Source: Allobacillus saliphilus (lineage in GTDB: Bacteria; Bacillota; Bacilli; Bacillales; Alkalibacillaceae). From it: a stretch of DNA of 64,000 bases. The stretch covers positions 62,001 through 126,000 of the forward strand of contig NZ_JAGSIE010000006.1 in the NCBI RefSeq assembly GCF_018138385.1. The letters run 5' to 3'. The translations under genes and the position numbers were made by a program. This document shows, in pieces, positions 20,267 to 29,335 of this stretch. A model generated the notes under the pieces. The model worked only from the letters and a program-made list of their open reading frames with translations. It searched no databases and was not told where the DNA came from. How positions within the stretch are numbered: the stretch's first letter is position 1; each line of letters starts with the position of its first letter.

Positions 20267-21178
20267 ATGAATGGCGTTATTCCACTATGGAAACCAGCAG
20301 GCATGACATCTCATGACTGTGTGGCACGAATACGAGGGTTGTTGCGAATGAAAAGAGTCGGGCATACAGGCACATTAGATCCTGCAGTCGAAGGGGTATT
20401 ACCCATCTGTATCGGTAAAGCTACAAAAATTGTTTCCTTATTAACCGATTCAGTTAAAGTATACGAGGCTGAGATTTCACTAGGCAAACTAACAACGACG
20501 GAAGACCAAACAGGTGAAGTCGTTCAAAAGGCTGATATCGGTTCTGATCTTACATATAAAGCTTGTGTAGAAGCTTTAGAAAGCTTTCAAGGAAATATAC
20601 GTCAAATTCCACCGATGTATTCAGCTGTCAGAGTAGATGGCAGGCGGCTGTATGAGTATGCACGAGAAGGAATTGAAGTCGATCGGCCTGAACGGACAGT
20701 GACCATCCATGAAATCGAGATGCTATCCAAGGAACTCGAGCGGGTTGATGTAGATGATGTCCGATTTGTTTTTCGTGCCACTTGCTCCAGTGGTACATAT
20801 ATCCGGACATTATGTGTTAATATTGGAGAAAAGCTAGGTTTACCAGCTCATTTATCCAAACTGATACGAACGGAAGCGGCGACTATTCAAGCATCAGAAA
20901 CAGTTACTTTTCAAGAGATTGAAGAAGCGATTGAGAACGACCGGCTGGATGAATGTGTTCAAACGTTATCACAAACTCTTACATTTTTACCGACATATAC
21001 ACCAAAAAATGAAGAGGAAGCGAAGAAATTTAAACAAGGACAAGTGTTTCCGTCATTTGCTGATTTAGAACCTGATTCATATCTTAAAATTGAGCAATTG
21101 GATCAGAAAGTTATAGCCATCTATCAAAACCATCCCACAAAAGATGGATTGATGAAACCATTCAAAGTTTTCGAGTAA
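20267..21178 (+). CDS. truB: tRNA pseudouridine(55) synthase
   Basis: 303 aa. Makes pseudouridine 55 in the T arm of tRNA. The catalytic motif GHTGTLDPAVEGVLPICIG holds the active Asp (about residue 38). Also KPAGMTSHD near the start and YSAVRVDGRRLYEYAREG. The C-terminal region (about 245-303) is the short PUA-like domain. GAGGAGTG ribosome binding site. Followed 15 nt later by ribF, as usual in Bacilli. Confidence 0.97.
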   Translation: MNGVIPLWKPAGMTSHDCVARIRGLLRMKRVGHTGTLDPAVEGVLPICIGKATKIVSLLTDSVKVYEAEISLGKLTTTEDQTGEVVQKADIGSDLTYKACVEALESFQGNIRQIPPMYSAVRVDGRRLYEYAREGIEVDRPERTVTIHEIEMLSKELERVDVDDVRFVFRATCSSGTYIRTLCVNIGEKLGLPAHLSKLIRTEAATIQASETVTFQEIEEAIENDRLDECVQTLSQTLTFLPTYTPKNEEEAKKFKQGQVFPSFADLEPDSYLKIEQLDQKVIAIYQNHPTKDGLMKPFKVFE

Positions 21179-21193
21179 GAAGAAGGTGTAAAA

Positions 21194-22138
21194 ATGGAAG
21201 TCATTCGATTAAATTATCCTGAAGATTATAAACGAAATCACTTAGAACCGTCTAGTTTAGCAGTTGGCTTTTTTGATGGAGTCCATAGAGGTCATCAACA
21301 AGTGATTCAAGCAGCAATTGATTACGCTTCTGAGAATGATTTGGAATCAGCGGTTATGACATTCGACCCTCATCCACTAGCTGTCTTGAAAAATGAACCA
21401 TTATCAAACTTTTTACTGACTTCATTGGAAGAAAAGGTAGCAATTTTTGAGAAAATGGGCATTCGCTATTTATTTGTCGTTACGTTCAATAAAGATTTAG
21501 CAAAGCTTTCCCCTCAAGAATTTGTAGATAAGTTCTTTATTGATTTATCCATTCAACATGTTTCTGCTGGTTTTGATTATTCATTCGGCCATAAAGGTGC
21601 AGGCAAAATACATGATATGGATCAATACGCCCGAGGAAAATTAACCTATACAGTTGTTGATAAAGTAACCTTTGAAAGTGAGAAGGTCAGTTCAACTAGA
21701 ATTAGAGAATTATTGAATCAAGGTCAACCAGAACAAGTAAAAGAGTTATTGGGGCGCGCATATACATTAACGGGTCATGTTGTTAAAGGTTACCAACGTG
21801 GCAGAGAAATTGGATATCCGACAGCTAATTTGGAAGTCGATGAAAGTAGAGCTATTCCAAAGGTAGGTATTTATGCGGTAACAGCCGTCGTCCAAGGAAA
21901 AAACTATGATGGAATGGCAAGTATTGGTTACAACCCAACGTTTGAAGAGAAACATGATAAACCGTTAATAGAAGTCCATTTGTTTAATTTTGATTGTGAT
22001 ATATATAATGAGTCCATTCAAGTATCTTTTTGGTCTTATATACGGGACGAGTTGGCATTTAACGGAGTGGACGAGCTAACGCAAGAATTGAAAGAAGATG
22101 AACGAAAAGCGAAAAAAGCTTTAAAAAATCATTCGTAA
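21194..22138 (+). CDS. ribF: Bifunctional riboflavin kinase/FAD synthetase
   Basis: 314 aa. Converts riboflavin to FMN and then FAD. The N-terminal adenylyltransferase domain has VGFFDGVHRGHQ and TFDPHP and ends with KVSSTRIRELL. The C-terminal kinase domain (about 180-308) has GYQRGREIGYPTANLE and GIYAV. Corresponds to B. subtilis ribC. Located between truB and rpsO. Confidence 0.97.
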   Translation: MEVIRLNYPEDYKRNHLEPSSLAVGFFDGVHRGHQQVIQAAIDYASENDLESAVMTFDPHPLAVLKNEPLSNFLLTSLEEKVAIFEKMGIRYLFVVTFNKDLAKLSPQEFVDKFFIDLSIQHVSAGFDYSFGHKGAGKIHDMDQYARGKLTYTVVDKVTFESEKVSSTRIRELLNQGQPEQVKELLGRAYTLTGHVVKGYQRGREIGYPTANLEVDESRAIPKVGIYAVTAVVQGKNYDGMASIGYNPTFEEKHDKPLIEVHLFNFDCDIYNESIQVSFWSYIRDELAFNGVDELTQELKEDERKAKKALKNHS

Positions 22139-22190
22139 ATGTCTTGCATTTTTCACTCATTAAATGTAATCTTTATAGTGTAAGAAATAA

Positions 22191-22262
22191 CCTTACTCTT
22201 GGCATAGCGAGTTCTCCGTCGGATGCGAGGAATAAGGGGGTTTCAATAAAAAATAGGAGGTG
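22191..22262 (+). promoter_or_regulatory. rpsO leader, candidate S15 autoregulatory structure
   Basis: Nested pairings CCTTA/TAAGG (22191-22195 with 22233-22237), CTC/GAG and GCAT/ATGC (22202-22205 with 22223-22226) place a GC-rich hairpin before the AGGAGGTG ribosome binding site at 22255. Binding of S15 to its own leader is known in several bacteria, including Bacilli. The match here is by position and base pairing, not by comparison. A possible -10 TATAGT is at 22174. Confidence 0.5.
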
Positions 22263-22268
22263 AATAGG

Positions 22269-22538
22269 ATGGCAATTTCACAAGAGCGCAAGAATGAATT
22301 GATTAGTGAGTTCAAAACGCATGATAATGATACTGGTTCACCAGAAGTTCAAGTGGCTATCCTAACTGAACAAATTACAACCCTTAACGATCATTTGCGT
22401 GAACATAACAAGGATCACCATTCACGCCGTGGTTTGATGAAAATGGTTGGTAAACGTCGTAATCTATTAAATTACCTACGTAAAAAAGATGTTCAACGTT
22501 ACCGTGAATTAATCCAAAAACTTGGACTGCGCAGATAA
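22269..22538 (+). CDS. rpsO: 30S ribosomal protein S15
   Basis: 89 aa, exact family length. Primary 16S rRNA binder in the central domain. Four-helix protein with [30 protein letters not shown] and the C-terminal [16 protein letters not shown] 22269 is chosen because AGGAGGTG ends 6 nt before it; the GTG at 22260 is inside that site. Monocistronic, with its own leader and terminator. Confidence 0.98.
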   Translation: MAISQERKNELISEFKTHDNDTGSPEVQVAILTEQITTLNDHLREHNKDHHSRRGLMKMVGKRRNLLNYLRKKDVQRYRELIQKLGLRR

Positions 22539-22545
22539 GGTACAG

Positions 22546-22575
22546 AAAAAGCGGGGACTATTTCCCGCTTTTTTC
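22546..22575 (+). terminator. Intrinsic terminator after rpsO
   Basis: AAAAAGCGGG pairs with CCCGCTTTTTT across an 8-nt loop, with a T-run. Confidence 0.9.
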
Positions 22576-22711
22576 TTTATGAAGAAAAAGATTAAATAAT
22601 TGGGTTTCGTAATTAACCAAGCGGTTTTACATACGACTTCATGCGTATTAAAATAGGTCATAAATGGAAAACATATGAAAACGATGTGACTTGAGAGGAG
22701 TAGTAATAAAT

Positions 22712-24829
22712 ATGGCAAATGAAATGAAATCATTTTCGATCGAATTGGCCGGTCGCGAGCTAACGATCGAAATTGGTGAAGTGGCCAAGCAAGCAAATGG
22801 CTCCGCAATGGTTCGGTATGGAGATACATCTGTACTTGTAGCTGCAACTGCTTCCAGCGAACCAAAAGACTTACCATTTTTCCCACTGACAATTAACTAT
22901 GAAGAGAAATTATATGCAGTTGGTAAAATTCCTGGAGGTTTCTTGAAAAGAGAAGGAAAACCAAGTGACAAAGCTGTTTTAACCTCCCGCTTGATCGACC
23001 GTCCAATCCGTCCATTATTTGCAGATGGATTTCGTAACGAAGTTCAAGTGATCAGCACGGTCATGAGTGTCGAACAAGATTGTTCATCTGAAATTGCAGC
23101 GATGATTGGTTCTTCCATTGCACTATGTGTTTCAGACATTCCATTTGATGGCCCGATTGCTGGTGTTCAAGTTGGACGAGTTGATGGGGAGTTGCTCATT
23201 AACCCTACAGTTGAACAAATGGAAAAAAGCGATATTGACTTAACGGTTGCTGGTACGAAAGATGCCATCAACATGGTTGAAGCAGGTGCTCAAGAAGTAC
23301 CAGAAGATATTATGCTAGAAGCTATTATGTTTGGTCATGATGAAATCAAACGCCTAGTCACTTTCCAAGAAATGATTGTTGAAGAGGTTGGAAAAGAGAA
23401 AATGGAAGTAACACTCTTTACGCCTGAGCAATCGATTGTCGAGGAAGTGACAGATAAAGCAAAGAATCAACTAATCGATGCCATCCAAACGAAGGAAAAG
23501 AAAGCACGAGAAGAAGCAATTGATCAAGTAAAAGATGCAATTATCGCAGAATATGAAGAGCAAGAGGCGGAAGCTGACACCATTAAACAAGTCAAGTCTG
23601 TGTTGGATTCAATCGTCAAAAATGAAGTTAGACGATTAATCACGGAAGAAAAAGTACGTCCAGATGGCCGTGGTGTCGATGAAATTCGTCCATTAACGTC
23701 ACGAACCACTGTCCTTCCACGTACACATGGTTCAGCTATGTTTACACGTGGACAAACACAAGCGCTAAGCGTATGTACATTAGGCGCATTAGGTGATGTA
23801 CAAGTATTGGATGGATTAGGTTTAGAAGAATCCAAGCGATTTATGCACCATTACAACTTCCCACAGTACAGTGTAGGAGAAACAGGCCCAATTCGTGGAC
23901 CAGGCCGTAGAGAGATTGGTCACGGAGCACTTGGTGAGCGAGCATTGGAACCAATCGTTCCAGACGAAAAAGATTTTCCATATACGATTCGTTTAGTATC
24001 AGAAATTCTTGAATCCAACGGTTCCAGTAGTCAAGCGAGTATTTGTGCTAGCACGATGGCTATGATGGATGCCGGTGTGCCGATTAAGGCGCCTGTTGCG
24101 GGTATTGCCATGGGACTTGTGAAGTCAGGTGAGAATTACACTGTCTTGACAGATATCCAAGGGATGGAAGATGCCTTAGGTGACATGGATTTCAAAGTAG
24201 CTGGTTCAAAAAAAGGAATTACAGCACTTCAAATGGATATTAAGGTCGATGGTTTATCTAAAGAGATTTTGGAAGAAGCTATGTCTCAAGCGAAAAAAGG
24301 ACGTATGGACATTCTAAACCATATGTTAGAGACAATTAATGACCCACGCGAAGAATTGTCGCCGTACGCACCAAAAATCGTATCGATGACGATCAACCCA
24401 GATAAAATCCGTGATGTTATTGGACCGAGCGGAAAACAAATCAATAAGATTATCGAACAAACAGATGTGAAAATTGATATCGAACAAGACGGTACTATTT
24501 TCATCTCTTCTACAGATACAAATAAAATTGATGAAGCCAAGAAGATTATCGAAAGCTTAGTACAAGAAGCTGAAGTCGGTAAAATCTACCTTGGAACTGT
24601 CAAACGAGTTGAGAAGTTCGGTGCATTTGTCGAAATCTTTAAAGGCAAAGAAGGACTTGTTCATATTAGTGAGTTGGATGATAAACACGTGAAAAACGTG
24701 ACGGACGTCATTGATGTTGGTGATCAAACGCTTGTCAAAGTAAAAGAAATCGATCGACAAGGCCGTGTCAATCTTTCCAGAAAAGCTGCTTTGAAGGAAC
24801 AGGATGCTGAAGAGGTTAAAAAAGATTAA
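22712..24829 (+). CDS. pnp: Polynucleotide phosphorylase
   Basis: 705 aa, the same length as B. subtilis PnpA. Phosphorolytic 3'-5' exoribonuclease of the degradosome-like network that includes RNase Y (45552-47117). Two RNase PH domains, with FFPLTVNYEE-type [21 protein letters not shown] early and the catalytic second half with [27 protein letters not shown] and [19 protein letters not shown] domain [15 protein letters not shown] near 566; S1 domain from about 623. ATG 22712 matches the family start; GAGGAG lies 11 nt upstream. An upstream in-frame TTG overlaps the ribosome binding site. Confidence 0.97.
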   Translation: MANEMKSFSIELAGRELTIEIGEVAKQANGSAMVRYGDTSVLVAATASSEPKDLPFFPLTINYEEKLYAVGKIPGGFLKREGKPSDKAVLTSRLIDRPIRPLFADGFRNEVQVISTVMSVEQDCSSEIAAMIGSSIALCVSDIPFDGPIAGVQVGRVDGELLINPTVEQMEKSDIDLTVAGTKDAINMVEAGAQEVPEDIMLEAIMFGHDEIKRLVTFQEMIVEEVGKEKMEVTLFTPEQSIVEEVTDKAKNQLIDAIQTKEKKAREEAIDQVKDAIIAEYEEQEAEADTIKQVKSVLDSIVKNEVRRLITEEKVRPDGRGVDEIRPLTSRTTVLPRTHGSAMFTRGQTQALSVCTLGALGDVQVLDGLGLEESKRFMHHYNFPQYSVGETGPIRGPGRREIGHGALGERALEPIVPDEKDFPYTIRLVSEILESNGSSSQASICASTMAMMDAGVPIKAPVAGIAMGLVKSGENYTVLTDIQGMEDALGDMDFKVAGSKKGITALQMDIKVDGLSKEILEEAMSQAKKGRMDILNHMLETINDPREELSPYAPKIVSMTINPDKIRDVIGPSGKQINKIIEQTDVKIDIEQDGTIFISSTDTNKIDEAKKIIESLVQEAEVGKIYLGTVKRVEKFGAFVEIFKGKEGLVHISELDDKHVKNVTDVIDVGDQTLVKVKEIDRQGRVNLSRKAALKEQDAEEVKKD

Positions 24830-24860
24830 TTATATGACATAACAATCACATTGATCTAAC

Positions 24861-24892
24861 AAAAGAGCTGGCATTTGACCAGTTCTTTTTTT
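24861..24892 (+). terminator. Intrinsic terminator after pnp
   Basis: AAGAGCTGG pairs with CCAGTTCTT across a 7-nt loop, followed by TTTTTTT. Confidence 0.85.
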
Positions 24893-25013
24893 GAGCCTAT
24901 GATGCTAACCTATTGTATGATAACTTGCGGAAAACAAAGTGGCATCAGGAGAAGACAGATAACATAACTTAGTCTTTAATGGATTTACTCGTATCAGAAT
25001 TGGAGAGGATTGG

Positions 25014-26234
25014 ATGGTTGTAAAGGACAAATTAGCTAACGGAGCAAGAATTATTACCGAAACTTTACCAGAATCAAGATCCGTTTCAATTGGCATTTGG
25101 ATCTTAGCTGGTTCAAGAAATGAAGCATTTGAAAAACAAGGGATCTCACATCTTATTGAGCACATGATGTTTAAAGGGACAGAAAAGCGTACAGCTAAAC
25201 AAATTGCAGAAGCATTTGACTCAATCGGTGGCGATGTCAATGCATTTACAAGCAAAGAGTATACGTGCATATTTGCGACTGTTCTTGATGAACATGCCGG
25301 ATACGCCTGGGAAGTTTTAGCGGATATGTTTCTACATTCCGCCTTTGCTGAAGAAGAATTAGAAAGAGAGAAAAAAGTAATCGCTGAAGAAATCGATATG
25401 ATTGAAGATACGCCGGATGATGTGATTCATGATTATCTCCACGAATCCACATTCAAGAACCATCCACTCGAGCAATCAATATTGGGTACAAAAGATTCTG
25501 TTCTTCACATATCAAGAGAAGATTTGTTAGCATATCGTGAACAATATTATACTGCAGAACGAGTCGTTGTCTCCGTTGCTGGAAATCTATCAACCTCACT
25601 TTCAAAAAACATCTCAGACTCATTATCTGAGCTTAAAAAAGGTTCAGCAATTGAAGGTAGTTTTTATTCAACATTTCATCCTGCGAATACAAAAGTCGAG
25701 AAACCATCGCATCAATCACATTTTTGTTTAGGTTATCCAGGTTTATCAATCAAAGATGAACGGTTATATAGTTTGTCTATTTTAGAAAATGTATTAGGTG
25801 GAAGTATGAGCTCTCGTTTATTCCAACAAGTTAGAGAAGAACGTGGATTAGCTTACTCGATCTTTTCGTATCATAGTACATTTATAGATAACGGTTTGAC
25901 AGTCATATATGGAGGTACAAACCCCGATCAATTAGATGAGATGGAAGATATTATTCAATCAATCGTCTTTGATCTCACTAAAACCGGTATAACGGAAAGA
26001 GAAATGTTACAAACAAAAGAGCAAATAAAAGGGCAGTTGATTCTTGGTTTAGAGCATACCAGTAGCCGTATGCAAAAAAATGGCCGTATGGAGTTACTCG
26101 ATTTGCCGTATCAAACACCGGAAGACATGGTACAAAAAATAGAACAAGTTTCTTTAACCGATATTAATTTATTAGCTGAACATTTATTGAATAACGAGCC
26201 TTCCCGTGCATTGATTCAACCTTCAAACGTATAA
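25014..26234 (+). CDS. mlpA: M16 family zinc peptidase MlpA (YmxG)
   Basis: 406 aa. Mitochondrial-processing-peptidase-like inverzincin. The inverted zinc motif is H46-L-I-E49-H50 (ISHLIEHMMFKGT), the distal Glu lies in the FAEEELEREKKVIAEEI block, and the second half has the inactive homologous fold with GGSMSSRLFQQVREERGLAYS. Located between pnp and ymxH. The spore polysaccharide deacetylase gene ylxY that sits between pnpA and mlpA in B. subtilis is absent here. In B. subtilis MlpA has been linked to control of extracellular protease genes. Confidence 0.93.
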   Translation: MVVKDKLANGARIITETLPESRSVSIGIWILAGSRNEAFEKQGISHLIEHMMFKGTEKRTAKQIAEAFDSIGGDVNAFTSKEYTCIFATVLDEHAGYAWEVLADMFLHSAFAEEELEREKKVIAEEIDMIEDTPDDVIHDYLHESTFKNHPLEQSILGTKDSVLHISREDLLAYREQYYTAERVVVSVAGNLSTSLSKNISDSLSELKKGSAIEGSFYSTFHPANTKVEKPSHQSHFCLGYPGLSIKDERLYSLSILENVLGGSMSSRLFQQVREERGLAYSIFSYHSTFIDNGLTVIYGGTNPDQLDEMEDIIQSIVFDLTKTGITEREMLQTKEQIKGQLILGLEHTSSRMQKNGRMELLDLPYQTPEDMVQKIEQVSLTDINLLAEHLLNNEPSRALIQPSNV

Positions 26235-26265
26235 ATAGAATAGATACGTTAAAGGAGGAGAACTC

Positions 26266-26517
26266 ATGCGATTTCGGGAATTATCGGGGAAAGAACTGAT
26301 CGATGCAGATAACGGCACCCGACTAGGTGTATTGGGACAGACGGATTTGAATATCAATCCTGTAGATGGGATGGTTGAAGAAATTGTTATTCAAGACTAT
26401 AACATGCTCGGTTTGCGAAAAGGCGAAACAGGTACAACAATCAGATGGACAGATTTAGAAGTTATTGGTGATGATTTGATTGTCATCAAAAGAAAAACGA
26501 AATATCGTGAGAAATAA
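26266..26517 (+). CDS. ymxH: YlmC/YmxH family sporulation protein (PRC-barrel)
   Basis: 83 aa. PRC-barrel fold small protein (MRFRELSGKELIDADNGTRLG), paralogous to YlmC. AAAGGAGG ribosome binding site. Found next to mlpA and upstream of dpaA as in B. subtilis. The family is associated with sporulation by conservation; no biochemical role is established. Confidence 0.88.
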   Translation: MRFRELSGKELIDADNGTRLGVLGQTDLNINPVDGMVEEIVIQDYNMLGLRKGETGTTIRWTDLEVIGDDLIVIKRKTKYREK

Positions 26518-26543
26518 TTGAAAACACCCTATAAATATTTCCT

Positions 26544-26581
26544 ACCGAATCAGTTTGATCGACAGCTGGTTCGGTTTTTTT
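26544..26581 (+). terminator. Intrinsic terminator after ymxH
   Basis: ACCGAATCAG (26544-26553) pairs with CTGGTTCGGT (26565-26574), 11-nt loop, then TTTTTTT. Confidence 0.88.
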
Positions 26582-26658
26582 ATGCTTCGTAAATGATTCC
26601 TTTGCGTTTAACTAGATACTGCAATATTGGTAAAAGGGTTAAAAAAAGATGAGCAAAT

Positions 26659-26686
26659 CACACAAAACAGTTCTTTACATACGATA
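26659..26686 (+). promoter_or_regulatory. Candidate sigma-K promoter for dpaAB
   Basis: -35-like CACA (26659-26662), 15-nt spacer, -10 CATACGATA (26678-26686), fitting the sigma-K pattern CATANNNTA. The B. subtilis spoVF operon is transcribed by sigma-K in the mother cell. The same CATACGATA recurs before cotE at 50837. Confidence 0.55.
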
Positions 26687-26722
26687 TATCGAATGAATGA
26701 CATGGTTTGAGGAGTTGAAGAA

Positions 26723-27598
26723 ATGTTAACAGGTAAGTCGGTGTTATTTGTGGGTGGTGATGCACGTCATCTAGAAATGATGGAACAGTTGATATTGGCA
26801 GACGCAGATGTGTTTGCTGTAGGATTTGAAGAAGCGAAAGATCAATTATCCGATGTAAATTTTGTTCACGCTGATCAAGTTTACAAACAAGAGCTCGCTG
26901 CAGTCGTATTGCCGGTGACAGGATTGGATCAAGATGGCTATGCAGAAGCCCATTATGCAGAAGAGTCTCCCCACCTCGCAAAAGAATGGTTTAATGAACT
27001 ACCAGACGATTGCTTTTTATTTACAGGAATCATGACCCCTTATCTTAAAGACTTGGATACGTTTAAGGGGATGATTGTGCCTTTATTCGAACGAGATGAC
27101 GTGGCCATCTATAATTCAATTCCCACAGCAGAAGGTACACTCATGCTAGCGATTCAATATACTGACTTCACGATCCATGATTCAAACATTATGATTCTAG
27201 GATTTGGGCGAGTCGGAAAAACCTTAGTCCATTCATTTAAAGGGCTAGGAGCAAATGTGTCGGTTTCATCCAGATCGACGATTGATTTAGCAAGAATCTA
27301 CGAGTATAACTGTTTACCGATTCCGTTAGAACAATTGGATGAGAATCTTGCGGATTGTAATCTTTTAATTAACACAATACCTGACATCGTTGTGACACCA
27401 ACGATTATCCGTGCATTGCCAGAAGATAGTTTGATCATTGACTTAGCTTCCAAGCCTGGAGGCGTTGACTTCCGATATGCGAAACGAATAGGGATTAAAA
27501 CGATACAGGCACCAGGATTACCAGGTATTGTTGCGCCGAAGTCGGCTGGAAAGATTTTAGCACATGTCGTTCATCATATTTTGAATGAAGAAGAATAA
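26723..27598 (+). CDS. dpaA: Dipicolinate synthase subunit A (SpoVFA)
   Basis: 291 aa. With DpaB it oxidises dihydrodipicolinate to dipicolinic acid in the mother cell; the product enters the spore core with calcium. The N-terminal domain starts LTGKSVLFVGGDARHLEM. The C-terminal NAD(P)-binding Rossmann fold has IMILGFGRVGKTLVHSFKGLG near residue 155. GAGGAG ribosome binding site. It pairs with dpaB 21 nt downstream and stands beside the lysine-branch genes that make its substrate. Confidence 0.96.
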   Translation: MLTGKSVLFVGGDARHLEMMEQLILADADVFAVGFEEAKDQLSDVNFVHADQVYKQELAAVVLPVTGLDQDGYAEAHYAEESPHLAKEWFNELPDDCFLFTGIMTPYLKDLDTFKGMIVPLFERDDVAIYNSIPTAEGTLMLAIQYTDFTIHDSNIMILGFGRVGKTLVHSFKGLGANVSVSSRSTIDLARIYEYNCLPIPLEQLDENLADCNLLINTIPDIVVTPTIIRALPEDSLIIDLASKPGGVDFRYAKRIGIKTIQAPGLPGIVAPKSAGKILAHVVHHILNEEE

Positions 27599-27619
27599 AA
27601 CAACAGGAGTGAATGTTTC

Positions 27620-28213
27620 ATGGATTTAAAAGGTAAACGAATTGGGTTTGGATTAACAGGATCTCACTGCACGTATGAACAAGTGTTTCCTCAAATTGAA
27701 AAGCTTATGGAATTGGGTGCGGAAGTTGTCCCAATCGTCTCTTACACGGTTCAACAGACGGATACAAAGTTCGGTAATGCGAAGGATCACTTGGAACGAA
27801 TTAAACAAATTACAGGAAAAGAACTTATTAAGACAATGCCAGAAGCAGAACCACTTGGACCACAAGCGCCACTGGATTGCATGATCATTGCTCCGTTGAC
27901 TGGAAATTCACTAAGCAAATTTGCGAATGCATTAACAGATAGCCCGCCACTCATGGCTGCAAAAGCGACATTGCGTAATGGAAGTCCAGTTGTTTTAGCT
28001 ATTTCAACCAATGATGCTCTCGGATTGAATGCGATGAATTTAGGGAAATTATTAGTGACTAAAAATGTATATTTTGTCCCGTACGGTCAAGATCACCCTT
28101 ACAAAAAACCTGATTCCCTCGTAGCACATATGGAACTGATTCCAGAAACGATCGATGAAGCAATTAATGGCAAACAATTACAACCGATCATGCGCAATTA
28201 TGACATTGTGTGA
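27620..28213 (+). CDS. dpaB: Dipicolinate synthase subunit B (SpoVFB)
   Basis: 197 aa. Flavoprotein-fold partner of DpaA. Seen: GFGLTGSHCTYEQVFPQIEKL, TKFGNAKDH, the APLTGNSLSKFANALTDSP block and MAAKATLRNGSPVVLAIS. Ordinary length. Ends shortly before the asd promoter region. Confidence 0.95.
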   Translation: MDLKGKRIGFGLTGSHCTYEQVFPQIEKLMELGAEVVPIVSYTVQQTDTKFGNAKDHLERIKQITGKELIKTMPEAEPLGPQAPLDCMIIAPLTGNSLSKFANALTDSPPLMAAKATLRNGSPVVLAISTNDALGLNAMNLGKLLVTKNVYFVPYGQDHPYKKPDSLVAHMELIPETIDEAINGKQLQPIMRNYDIV

Positions 28214-28236
28214 TTCGGGCAGTAATATGCTAAAAT
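28206..28236 (+). promoter_or_regulatory. Possible vegetative promoter for asd-dapG-dapA
   Basis: Extended -10 TGC-TAAAAT (28228-28236) with a poor -35 TTGTGT (28206-28211) at 19-nt spacing. It would let the lysine and cell-wall branch be expressed in growth, independent of sporulation-controlled dpaAB. Confidence 0.35.
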
Positions 28237-28271
28237 AAAGAAATAAAGAGTATTTTTTGGGGGTTACAACA

Positions 28272-29315
28272 ATGACTAATTCTAACCAATACAATGTAGC
28301 AATCGTTGGCGTCACAGGAGCTGTCGGCCAGCGAATTATTGAAATGCTTGAACAGATTGATTTTCCAGTGAAGCAATTGATTCCACTAGCATCCAAACGT
28401 TCTGTTGGTAAAACCGTAGACTTCAAGGGTGAATCCATACAGATTAAAGAAGCATTAGCAGAGCAGTTTGATGATGTTGATATTGCTTTCTTTTCAGCCG
28501 GGGGTTCAGTTTCTAAGCAACTGGCTCCAGAGGCTGTTAAACGTGGCGCAGTCGTTATAGACAACACGAGTGCTTATCGTATGGATGACCAAGTACCATT
28601 GGTTGTTCCTGAGGTCAATGAACAGGATATTTTAAACCATAAAGGAATCATTGCCAACCCGAATTGCTCAACCATTCAGATGGTTGCTGCGTTGGAGCCG
28701 ATTCGTCAAAAATACGGCATGAAGCGAATTATCGTTTCTACTTATCAATCAGTTTCTGGTTCGGGAAATCAAGCAATGGAAGAATTGACGCATCAATCGC
28801 AAGCAATGTTGAACAACGAAGAAGTTTTTGCCGAAGTTCTGCCGGTTAAATCGGAGAAAAAGCATTTCCCGATTGCGTTTAACGCACTCCCACAGATTGA
28901 TGTTTTTGATGAAAATCATTTTACACTTGAAGAAATGAAAATGATTAATGAAACGAAAAAAATCATGCATGATTACGAATTGCAGGTTTCTGCTACCTGT
29001 GTACGTTTGCCTTTTTACTATTCACATGCAGAGAGCGTATATGTCGAAATTGAAGATGATCATATTTCGATTGATCAATTCCAAGGAGCATTGAAAGAAG
29101 CACCTGGTGTTGTCTTGCAAGATGATATTCAGAATCAAATCTATCCAACACCGCTTACTGCAGAAGGAAAAACAGATGTGTTCGTGGGAAGAGTCCGTAA
29201 AGATTTGGATGTTTCCAATGGGTTCCATCTGTGGATTGTTTCTGATAACCTACTGAAAGGAGCGGCTTGGAATTCTGTCCAAATCGCACAAAGTTATATT
29301 AAATTAGCAAAATAA
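28272..29315 (+). CDS. asd: Aspartate-semialdehyde dehydrogenase
   Basis: 347 aa. Reduces aspartyl phosphate to the semialdehyde, the branch point for diaminopimelate, lysine, threonine and methionine. N-terminal GVTGAVGQRIIEML; catalytic Cys in NPNCSTIQMVAAL (about residue 132); FSAGGSVSKQLAP; VSTYQSVSGSGNQ; C-terminal GRVRKDLDVSNGFHLWIV. ATG 28272 is chosen from homology; the ribosome binding site GGGGG is weak. An earlier in-frame TTG is unlikely. Confidence 0.97.
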   Translation: MTNSNQYNVAIVGVTGAVGQRIIEMLEQIDFPVKQLIPLASKRSVGKTVDFKGESIQIKEALAEQFDDVDIAFFSAGGSVSKQLAPEAVKRGAVVIDNTSAYRMDDQVPLVVPEVNEQDILNHKGIIANPNCSTIQMVAALEPIRQKYGMKRIIVSTYQSVSGSGNQAMEELTHQSQAMLNNEEVFAEVLPVKSEKKHFPIAFNALPQIDVFDENHFTLEEMKMINETKKIMHDYELQVSATCVRLPFYYSHAESVYVEIEDDHISIDQFQGALKEAPGVVLQDDIQNQIYPTPLTAEGKTDVFVGRVRKDLDVSNGFHLWIVSDNLLKGAAWNSVQIAQSYIKLAK

Positions 29316-29335
29316 TGCATAGCTCGAGGTGGACT

